Shown here: piece after piece, positions 35,879 to 47,800 of the stretch
How positions within the stretch are numbered: position 1 is the first letter of the stretch
Layout: every line of letters starts with the position of its first letter
Origin: Flavobacteriales bacterium
GTDB taxonomy: Bacteria > Bacteroidota > Bacteroidia > Flavobacteriales_F > PHOS-HE28
Direction: 5' to 3'
NCBI GenBank assembly: GCA_030584065.1
Contig: CP129489.1
Coordinates: 1,636,640 to 1,700,639 of the forward strand
Length of the DNA: 64,000 bases
Notes under the pieces: generated by a model
What the model was told of the DNA's origin: nothing
Databases searched by the model: none
Seen by the model: the letters and a program-made list of their open reading frames with translations, nothing else
Translations under genes and position numbers: made by a program

Positions 35879-38800
35879 ATGCGTCGTTCCACCTTCTTGC
35901 GTCTCGCGTTCATCGCACTCGGGATATCACTTTCCAGCCTCGGACTCCGCGCCCAGGAATACCGAAGCAAGGCCAGCGGCAACTGGAACGCCTTGGGCAC
36001 CTGGGAACAGGACAACGGCAGCGGCTGGGTTGACGCCACGGTGATCCCGACGAATGCGAGCGGGGCGATCACCATCCGCGCGCCGCATTCGGTGACGGTG
36101 ACCGCCAACGTGAGCCTCGATGATGTGACGATCGAGGCGGGCGGAACGGTGACAACAACTGCCACTGGCACGACAACATGGACCATAGCCAATGGGACCT
36201 ATGGCGTGAAGGTCTTCGGGACCTTCAATGCCAATTCCAGTGCAGGGAGCTTCGGTTGCTGCGGATCGGTCAGCGTGGAGAATGGCGGTGTGATCAACCA
36301 GAATGCCGGCGGCTCTTTCTATGGTCCGACTGTGGTGCAAGAGGGCGGCACCGTGGTGGGCAACACGCCCATCAACCTGGCTGGCGGGGCCGTGGTGAAC
36401 CATGGCACCTGGACGATGACCGGCAGCAACGGCCTGACAACCACTGCTGGCGGGTCATTCACGAACAATGGCATTCTCACGCTGCGGGGTTACTCACTGG
36501 CAGGCACGCTCACGAACAATGGAACAATCAACTGGAGCGCAGGGGTGATCAGTGGCAGTGGAAGTGGAAATATCCAGAACACAAGCGGTGCTGTATTCAA
36601 CATCTCCTTCGCTGGCGTGAACCAGCTACAGCGACCATTCACCAACCAGACCGGAGCAACGATCAACTACACCAACGCAGGGATCTTCAATACCTGGTCA
36701 GGAACCACGTTCAACAATGCGGGCACCTTGAACGTGGTCAATGGCGTATGGCAATTCATCGGAACCGTTACCAACTCCGGCACGCTGCACATACCCAGCG
36801 GCCGTTTCATCCAGTTCGATGCCACCGCCAGCCTGAATGCCGGAACGAGCATCACCGGTGGAGGAACCATCGTGAACCAGACCGGCACTGTCGCACAGAA
36901 CTTCCCGTGGACAAATAGCACTCACACCTTCAACATGAATGGAGGTGCCTGGACCAACAGCACCGGTAACCCCACTGTATTTGACGTGGGCAGCGCATTC
37001 AACTGGACCGGAGGAACGCTGGCCGGTGCAGAGGGCTATTCGATCGCCGCAGGCTTGACCGCAGCATTCAGCACCACCGCCTCGAAGACACTGAACAGCG
37101 CGCTCACCAACAACGGCACAATCAACTGGAGCGGAGGTGTGATCGGCGGTTCGGGCACCATTACGAACGCCGCTGGTGCCGAGTTCAATATCTCCTTCGC
37201 TGGCGTGAACCAGCTACAGCGACCCTTCACCAACCAAGCCGGCGCAACGATCAACTATACCAACGCCGGGGTCTTCAACACCTGGAGCGGTACCACGTTC
37301 ACCAACGCGGGCACCTTGAACGTGGTCAATGGTGTATGGCAATTCATAGGAACCGTCTCCAACTCCGGCACGCTGCACATACCCAGCGGCCGTTTCATCC
37401 AGTTCGATGCCACCGCCAGCCTGAATGCCGGTACGAGCATCACCGGTGGAGGGACCATCGTGAACCAGACCGGCACTGTCGCACAGAACTTCCCGTGGAC
37501 AAATAGCACTCACACCTTCAACATGAATGGAGGTGCCTGGACCAACAGCACCGGTAACCCCACTGTATTTGACGTGGGCAGCGCATTCAACTGGACCGGA
37601 GGAACGCTGGCCGGTGCAGAGGGCTATTCGATCGCCGCAGGCTTGACCGCAGCATTCAGCACCACCGCCTCGAAGACACTGAACAGCGCGCTCACCAACA
37701 ACGGCACAATCAACTGGAGCGGAGGTGTGATCGGCGGTTCGGGCACCATTACGAACGCCGCTGGTGCCGAGTTCAATATCTCCTTCGCTGGCGTGAACCA
37801 GCTACAGCGACCCTTCACCAACCAAGCCGGCGCAACGATCAACTATACCAACGCCGGGGTCTTCAACACCTGGAGCGGTACCACGTTCACCAACGCGGGC
37901 ACCATGAACGTGGTCAATGGTGCATGGCAATTTATGGGGACCGTCTCCAACTCCGGAACACTGCACATACCGAGCGGCCGTTCCATTCAGTTCGACGCCA
38001 CCGCCAGCCTGAATGCCGGTACGAGCATCACCGGTGGAGGGACCATCGTGAACCAGACCGGCACTGTCGCACAGAACTTCCCGTGGACAAATAGCACTCA
38101 CACCTTCAACATGAATGGAGGTGCCTGGACCAACAGCACCGGTAACCCCACTGTATTTGACGTGGGCAGCGCATTCAACTGGACCGGAGGGACGCTTGCT
38201 GGTACCGCAGGATACACCATAGAGAACGGATCAACCGGCACCTTCTCAACTGCCGCGAACAAGACCCTCAACAGTCTGCTCACCAACAACGGAACTATCA
38301 ACTGGAATGCAGGAGTGATCGCTAATGGCACTGGTGGCACTATCCTCAACGCAAGCGAAGGCATCTTCAATATCCAGTTCACCAGCACCAATCAACTGCA
38401 GGCGCCCTTCACCAACCAGCCGGGCGGCGTGGTGAACCTGAACGGATCGGGCACCTTCACTACGTTCAACAATAGCAACGGCACCTTCACCAATAACGGC
38501 ACGATCGACTTGGTGAATGGCAACTGGACCTTCCAGTCCTCCAATTCGCATAGTGCGTCCAGTGTTCTGAACATCGGCGCCTCACGCACGCTGACCTTCA
38601 CCACCGCCCCAAGCTCGTTTGCGGGCACGGTCAACAATTCCGGCACCCTCGCCGGTACCATCACCTCCTTCACCGGCACCACCTTCACCAACAACGGCAG
38701 CGTAACGCTCACCAACCTGCCCTTCGCCGGCACAGCAGCCCAAACGCTGGATGGCACCGGATCCATTACCAACCTCACGCTGAACAATGCCAACGGCCTC

Positions 38801-41800
38801 ACGCTGGGCGGCACCCAGACGGTCACGAATACGCTGACCCTTACGAATGGCCGGATCACCCTTGGCAACAACGATCTTATCCTGAGCAACACGGCGCTTG
38901 CAGGTCTCGTGGGCGGCAACGCCACCAACCACTTCGTCACGAATGGCACCGGTGCCTTCCACCGCCAATTGCCCATCGGCGGCGCCAACTACCCCTTCCC
39001 CATCGGCACGGGCACGAGCTACCTGCCGGTGACCTTGAGCAACACCAGCGGGCCTGCCGAGCGCTTCGGCGCGCGCGTGGCGAACGATGTGCACATGGAG
39101 TACAGCGCACCGGGCGTGCCCGATGGCCCCGTGGTGCTGAACGACCAGGTGGAGCGCACCTGGACACTCTCCGAACTGACGGAAGGCGGCAATCAGGCCA
39201 CGGTTCAGCTTCAATGGAACACCGCGGATGAAGGCGCGAACTTCGATCGCGCGAACAGCGGCCTGCACGCGTACAACGGCACCGATTGGGTGGCCTTGGC
39301 CTTGGGTGCCGCCGGTGGCAGCAACCCCTACACGCGGAGCACGACCGGACTTACGGCCTTCCGGGAGTTCACCGTGGCCGATGGGGAGAGCACCCTGGCA
39401 TTCAGCTGCCCCGGAGGGGTGATCCCCGGCACGGCCTGCGACGACGAGGATGATTGCACCACGAACGATGTGGTGAATGCGGAGTGCAACTGCGTCGGCA
39501 TCTTCCAGGACAGCGACAACGATGGCACCTGCAACGCCGAGGACGGCTGCCCGAATGATGCGAACAAGACCGAGCCCGGCGCCTGCGGCTGCGGCGTGGC
39601 CGATGTGCCCCAGATCTACTACGTGGACGGTGATGGCGACGGATATGGAGCCGGCGCTCCAGTGGATGGCTTCGTGTGCGTCGTACCTGCAGGCCATGTC
39701 ACGAACAACACGGATTGCAACGATGCCAATGCGAGCGTGTACCCGGGCGCACCCGAGCTCTGCGATGAACTGGACAACAATTGCAACGGCCAGGTGGATG
39801 AGCTCACGAGCTTCTCCAACGGCCTGGTGGCGCAATGGCTCTTCAACGGCAACCTGACCGACCGGACCACGAACGGGAACAATGGCAGCGCACCAAGCGG
39901 CTCCAGCTACACCACTGGGGTCGACGGCGCCGCCAATGGCGCCTTCCAATTCGGCGGTGGCCGCTATGTAGTGGTGCCGCACAATGCGGCCTACAATTTC
40001 GGCACGGGTGATTTCACCTACTCGGCCTGGCTGAAATGGAACTCCACCTCGTATGCCAGCGTGATCGACAAGAACGACTATGCGGGTGGCGGCATCAACC
40101 GTTTGAACTGCTTCGTGGACTACCCGGCCGCCGGGAACTTCATGGGCCGTCCGGGGGATGTGGTGGCAGGAACAGGGCTGGGCAACAACACCTGGCGCCA
40201 TGTGGTGATGACACGCACCGGAACGACCATCCGTATCTACTTGAACGGTGTGCTCAGCAGCAGCAGCACCATCTCGCCCATCGACCTCAACAACTCCAGC
40301 AGCATCTTCATCGGCAGGCATGGCAACAGCGACATACAATTCTACACCGGCGCGATGGACAACCTGCGGCTGTACAACCGCGCGCTCTCGGCGGAAGAGG
40401 TGGCTGAACTGCGCCTGCACGAGCTGGCGGGTAATGTGGACGGCGTGAGCGAAGTGACCTATTACACCGATGCCGATGGCGACGGCTATGGCGACCCCGC
40501 CACGATCGGATCAGGATGCACCCAGCCACCCGGTACCGTGCTGCTCGGAGGTGACTGCGACGATACCGACGAGAACATCAACCCGGGTGCATCCGAGATT
40601 TGCGACGGTCTGGACAACAACTGCGCGAATGGCGTGGATGATGGACTCGCCTTCGTCGACTACTGGCCCGACACCGACGCCGACGGCTTCGGCGATGCTT
40701 CGGCCAGCAGCATTTCCGCGTGCACACCTCCTGCGAACCACGTGACCAACAACACCGACGCCTGCCCGAACGACCCCCTGAAGCAGCTCCCCGGAGCATG
40801 CGGCTGCGGCAACGTGGAGGTGGACACGGACGGAGACACCACGCCCGATTGCATCGATGCCTGTCCGAACGACCCACTGAAGATCGCGCCGCTGCAATGC
40901 GGTTGCGGCAACTTGGAAACGGATAGTGACAACGACGGCACCGCCGATTGCGTGGACGCCTGCCCGAACGACCCGCTCAAGACCACGGCCGGCCAATGCG
41001 GCTGCGGCAACCCGGATACCGACAGCGATGGTGACGGCATAGCCGATTGTGTGGATGATTGTCCAAGCACTGCTGGCACGATCGGTTCACCCTGCAACGA
41101 CGACGATGCTACTACCGGCAACGATGCGCTCAATGCAAGCTGTGAATGCGAAGGCCAGCTCATCGATTGCCTCGGTGTTCCTGGAGGCAGCGCGCTTGCC
41201 GGCACGGCTTGCACCACGGCAGGCCTGCCCGGGATCTGGTCGGCCAGCTGCGTATGCGAACTCGAAGGCCCGGATGTGCTGGTGCAGAACGTGAGCGCAC
41301 CGAACGACACCATCGCGGGAGACGAGGTGGTGACGCTCTCGTTCGAGGTGTACAATAACGGCAACGCCGATGCCACGGTGAACTGGACCGAGCGCTTTTA
41401 CATGGAAAGCGAAGCCGGTGCCTTGCGCACGCAGATCGGGCAGTCCGCGCACAGCTCCGGCAGCCCGCTCGCCGCTGGCGCTACGCTCGGCCGCAGCGTG
41501 CAGATTACCATGCCGGCCCTGATCAACGTGGGCGATCAGGCCCGCTTCGTGGTGGAGCTGGTCCCTGGTACTGGCTTGATCGAATTGCCGAACAGCGTCA
41601 CCAACAACACGGGCACGCAGGCCACGCCTTGGGTGGTGCGCAAGCAGATCCGGCTCCTGGTGCCGCAGCCGGCGCTCACCGAAGGCGCAGCGGCAGGTGT
41701 CCCCATAACGGTGCAACGCACCGGTTCCATCTCCAATGCGCAAGTGGTCAGCATCGGCATTGATGAATCCGAGCGCTTCACCTTCCCCAGCACCGTGACC

Positions 41801-44800
41801 ATCCTCGCCGGGCAAGCCGCGCGCAGCTTCACGCTGGTGGCCATGGAGAACGCGCTGCTCGAAGGCACCATCCCGGCCGTGCTCACCGCCAGCGCCACCG
41901 GGTTCAGCAGTGCCACGCGCAACCTCACCATCCTCGACAACGAGGCCCCTGCCCTCTCCTTCTCGAACGTTCCAGCGACCACGGGCGAAGGCACCAGCGT
42001 GACCTTCCAAGTGAGCACCAACTTCGCTCCTGCCTCAGCGCTGCAGGTATTCCTCACCAGCAGCGACCAGGCGCGCTTCCCCGTGCCGGCCAGCGTCACC
42101 ATCGCTGCCAACACCACCTCGGCGAACGTGACCGTGAACCTGCCGCAGGACCAGCTGCCGGAGCTCGACATCACCGTGAACCTCACCGCCGGTGCCGCCA
42201 ACCACACGGCTGCCAACGCTTCGCTGCAGCTCACCGACGACGACCTTCCGGGCCTTCAGCTCGTGCTGCAGACGGATACCGTGAGCGAGAGCGGAGGCGC
42301 CTTCGCCGTGCAAGCCACCTTGCAGCGCACAGCGGGCAGCCCGGCCATCGCCTTCACGGCGGTGATCACGCCCAGCCTCGCGAACACCTTGCTCCTGCCC
42401 ACGAGCATCTCGCTCGCGGCTAACGCCAGCCAGCAGACCTTCACCATCGGCGTGATCGACAACGCGCTGGTGGATGGCTTCCGCACCGTGACCATCAACG
42501 CAGCGGTTCAACTGGCGGGCTGCGGATGCAACGCACCTGTATCCACCGCAGCGAATGTGAGCGCGGACCTCACCGTGGCCGACAACGATGGTCCTACGCT
42601 CACCATGTCGGTCAATCCCGCCACGCTGGCCGAAGGCCTGGCCAATGCGGGCACGATCCGTGTGCAGCGCAACACAGCAACGACCGCGGCTCTGGACGTG
42701 GCGCTGATCTCATCGGATGTCACTGAGCTCACGGTTCCCGCCACGGTGAGCATTCCCATCGGCTCGTCCTTCGTGGATGTGCCCGCTACAACCGTGAACG
42801 ATGGGACCCCTGACGGCAGCCAACAGGTGTATGTGCAGGCCACGGCCGACGGCTTCTCACCCGGCATCACCTGGTGCATCGTCACCGATGTGAACCAGCC
42901 CGACCTGCTGGTGAGCGCCGTGACCCCGAGCGCAAGCCCTTGGCCGGCCTTGGTTCCCTTCACATGGCAGGCCACCATCAGCAACACGGGCTTCGCCAAC
43001 TCCATCGCGGGCGTGCCCGTGCGCGGCGTGCTCTCGCAGAACAATATCGTGGATGCGAGCGACCCCGTCCTATTCGACTACACCATCAATACACCGGTGC
43101 CCGCAGGAGGCAGCGTGCAGATCAGCGGAGCGGCCGTCGCACCGAATCTCCCTGGCACCCACAAGCTGTTACTGCAAGTGAATCCGGGCGCATCGGCGAC
43201 CGAGCTCACCTATACGAACAATACCTCAGCGCCGGTGAACGTGAGCATCGCGCCCAGCTACACGGCCACGGCGCAGGTGGCGGGTACCACCTTCCTGCGC
43301 GGCACGACGATCCCAGTGACAGGCACCGCCGTTCGGCCCGATGCGAGCCCTGCGGCGAACGAGTCCATTGAGGTCTACGTGCTCACCAACGGCCTGCGCC
43401 GTGAAGTGCTCACCACCACGGATGCTACGGGGGCGTTCACGGCCAGCTTCGTCCCCCTCGCGAACGAAAGCGGACACTACACCATTGGCGCCAGCTTCCC
43501 CGGCATGGGGCAGACCACGGAGCAGGATGCCTTCGACATCCACGGCGTGCGGATCAACAACGGGCAATACCCGCAATTCATCACCCTCATCGGCGATACG
43601 CTCACGGGCACGCTCGCGATCCAGAACCTGAGCGATGCGCCGCTCACCAACCTGACCTTGACACCATTGAATGTTCCTGCAGGATCAACCTTCAGCTTCA
43701 CAACGATCGCCTCGCTCGCAGGCGGGGCCAGCACGACCGTCGCCTATGAAGTGAGTGGAACCGTCGTCACACCGGGCTACAACTTCCAGCCCGGCACCTT
43801 GCAAGTGACCGCCGACCAAGGCATGATCCAAAGCCAGGACCTCTACTACTACTGCATGGTGCCCGGTGGCCATATCAGCGCCGACATCACCAGCATAAAC
43901 ACGACCGTCTCCCAGGCCGCTGGCCAGCAACTGGTACAATTCCGCATTGTGAACACCGGCGGTGGCAATACCGGCGCACTCAGCCTCTCATTGCCGCAAG
44001 TTCCCTGGTTGCAGGCCATGACGCCGGTGAACATGGGGTCAATGGCGCCCGGCGATACGGCCCTGGTCATACTCCGCTTCCTCGCTGATGCCAGCGTGCC
44101 TTTCGACTTCCCCATCAATGGCACCATCGCCATCAACGGGGCGAACAGCAACAGTCTGGTGATCCCCTTCACCTTCACCAAGGTGAGCGTAACTACGGGC
44201 AACCTCACCGTGGACGCCGTGAACCAATTCACCTTCTTCGATGAGGACGAACCGCATGTGGAGGGTGCTAACGTTGAAGTGCGCCATGCCTATTCCAACG
44301 CACTGCTCGCCCAAGGAACCACGGATACCAATGGTCTGGTCTCGTTCGCCAACCTCCCCGAAGGACAGCACCGGTTGCTGGTGAGTAAGCCACAACACCT
44401 TCCCTCCGAACAACTGGTGACGATAAACGCCGGAGCGAGCTTGAGCCAGACAGTGTTCTTGAACTATCAGGCGATAACCTTCGGATGGAGCGTAGTTCCG
44501 ACGACTGTGCAGGACCAGTACGATGTGACATTGACCATGCAATTCGAGACGAACGTGCCGATACCGGTGGTGACGATCGACATGCCAGATACGATGCCGC
44601 AACTGTTCGGCGATGAGGTGTATGCTTTCAACGTGACGCTCACGAACCATGGTTTGATCACGGCCGAAGATGTCGAGCTCATCCTACCCACCCATCCGGA
44701 ATATGAGTTCCTGACGAACTACGGTACCGAGAACCTTGCAGCGTTGAGCAGCATACAGGTCCCCGTACTCATGCGCCTTCGCGATGTCCCTTTGGCCACC

Positions 44801-47800
44801 GCAGAAGGATCCGACATTGTCTTCATCTCCCAGTTACTTGGCATGAATGAAGAGGCATACAGAGACATTGAGATCGGAGGGTTCACTTGCAAGCTTTATA
44901 CCTACACCCGGTACCACTACAACTGTAACGAAGCAACGGGGCTCTATGAAACAACTGGCAAGGAATCGTATATCAAGATGCCGGGTTGTGTACCGACAGC
45001 ATCTCCAGGAAATGGGTTCCAGCCACCTCCTCCGCCCCCACCACCCGACTGTGATTGCGAATTGCTTCCTTGGTGCTGCCAGACCTATGGCCCCACACCC
45101 ACTGGGGGAGCAGATTGCATCATCTGCGTTGACCCTCCAGTGGTGAACGCAAGGATAGACTGCGCCTGTGTCTCGGACCTGCTCGGTGTCATTTCTTGTC
45201 TGCCGCTTCCGGATCCGCTTACCGCGGTATTCGGAGTCCCAGGATGCGTCGATGCAATTGAAGCGGAAGATAACTTCGAGATTTTCGTAGGGTGCATAGC
45301 TCAGTTCCTTCCTGAGCCTGCAAGTAATGTGATCGGCGACCTTGACTGTCTGAGAACTGCGTACAATGCGTTCAAGCATTGCTTCCGCAATTCACCCACA
45401 TCGCCAGCAATGACCTTCTCCTCTGTTGAGAGAGATGGACCGAATGGTGCATACCAACAGCCGTTCAACGATCTCGAACAGATCGTGCTCGCCTGGGAGG
45501 CTGACTCCTCACTGAATGCAATCTACTACGTCCAACTGATCGAACGTGAAGCAATCGATGAGCTGATAGCGATACTGGATCCATATATCAGCACCTTCTC
45601 CAACATTCCGGCTTCGGCTCAAACCATGACACGTACAGCCATTTCCGGCTCGGACATCGGCGAAAATGAAGCACAGTGGTTCATGGATCGTTGGAATGAG
45701 ACCTTGCTAGCATGGAACCAAGGCATTACCGCACCCGATGCGCAGCACCCTGACATAATCGACCGCAACGTTGTCGAAAGCCATATCGCAACGATCATTG
45801 AGGTAATCGACTACGCATCGCAAAGAGGTTATGGATCAATCTCAGAACTCTATGGGGCATTCATGGAGTTCGTGGAAGAAATCAGCACAGCACCGGATGC
45901 CGTCTGCGCCTCCGTGACCGTGCAACTGAGCCAGACCGTGACCATGACGCGTGAGGCCTTCACCGGCACGCTCGACATCTTCAATGGCCACCCCACCGAC
46001 GGCATCGACTCGCTCAGCGTGGACATCCTGATCACCGATCCGGACGGTGTGCCGAGCAACGGGCTGTTCCAGATTAACACCGAGCAGCTCACGGGCCTAA
46101 GCGATGTAACCGGCACCGGCCAGATCCCCTCGCAGGAGCATGGCATCGTGCAGTTCCTCTTCATCCCTGAGCCCGGTGCCGCGCCCACGGTGCCTGTGCC
46201 CTACTCTTTCGGCGGCTCGGTGACCTATTGGGATCCGTACAACCAGGAAATGACCACGATCCAGCTCGCAGGGATCACCCTGACGGTGAACCCGAGCCCG
46301 GACCTGATGCTTCACTACTTCATGGAGCGCAACATCCTGGGCGATGACGCGCTGACCAGTCCGGATGTGGAGCCTTCGATCCCTGCGGAACTGGCGGTGA
46401 TGATCGAGAACCACGGATACGGTGCGGCGCAGAACATGAAGATCTCATCCGCACAGCCGGAGATCGTGGAGAACGAGAGCGGACTGGCCATCAACTTCGA
46501 GCTCACTGGCAGCAACCTGCAAGGGCAGCCCGCACAACTCGGCGTGCTGGACATCCCCTTCGGCACCATTCCGCCGCTGCAGACGCGCGTGGGCCAGTGG
46601 TGGTTCACCAGCAGCCTGCTCGGCAAATTCGTTAGCTACGAAGCCGAGGTGGTGCATGCCAACAGCTTCGGCAATCCGGAGCTGAGCCTGATCCAGGGCG
46701 TAGAGCTGCATGAACTCACCCGCAGCATCCGTGAGTACGGGCCACTGGCCGATGCCATGAACGACTTCCTGGTGAACGACCAATTCGACGTGAACGACGT
46801 GCCTGACATCATCTACTTCTCGCAAGGGCGCCGCACGGCGGAAGTGCTGCCTGCCGCTGCGGCGAGCTTCAACGCACCGGTCACCGCACCCACCTTCACC
46901 AACACGCTGACCGTGCAGGCGGAAGAACCCGGCTGGAACTACACGAAGCTGAACGACCCCGGCAACGGCGACTACGACATCGTGAGCGTGACGCGCAACA
47001 GCGACGCACAGGCGATACCGCTCGACAACGCCTGGCTCACCTTCGTGACGCTGCCCGTAAGCCAGCAGCCGGTGTACGAGGACAAGTTCCACTTCGTGGA
47101 TACGCTGGCCACCACGACGCCGACCACCTACACGATCGTCTGGGCACCGAAGAACACCGACGTTCCTGCGGTGGACACGATCATCGGAGCGCCAGCATCG
47201 ATCTCCGCGCTACAGGTCACACAACTCACCGTGGTCTTCGACAAGGCCATCGACCCTGCCACCTTCACCACGGATGACCTCACGCTCACCTTCCAGGGCG
47301 GGCCGGACATCATGGACAACAGCGCCATCATCACCCAGGTCGACCCCTTCACCTTTACCGTGGACCTCACGCCGCTCACCACCGGCGACGGGCTCTATCA
47401 GTTCATCGCACAGGCGGCCGGTATCACGGACATCTATGGCATCGCCGGGGTGGCGGGTCGCCAAGTCACATGGACACAGTTCATCTCCGTCCCGGCCATC
47501 GTCGCCTTCCAAGGACTGCCAGGAGGCACCACCGATGATGAATTCAGCACCATCGAGCTGCTCTTCAACCGGCCCATCGACGAGACGAGCCTGACTGCAT
47601 CAGACATCAGCATCACCCTCGGAGGTGTGCCGCAGCCGGGAGCGCTCAGCATCACCCGCCAGAACAGCGACAGCACCTTGTTCCTGGTGAGCGGGTTGGA
47701 GAACGCGATCACCACCGATGGTGCGCATCTGTTCACCGTGAACATGCCCACCGTGCTGAGCACGGAAGGCGTCACCGGGATACAGGCGCAGAGCGTGACC

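Noticed and set aside
38582-40420. 612-codon minus-strand frame inside the giant
   Set aside because: Antisense to clear MopE and LamG domains; no recognisable protein features.
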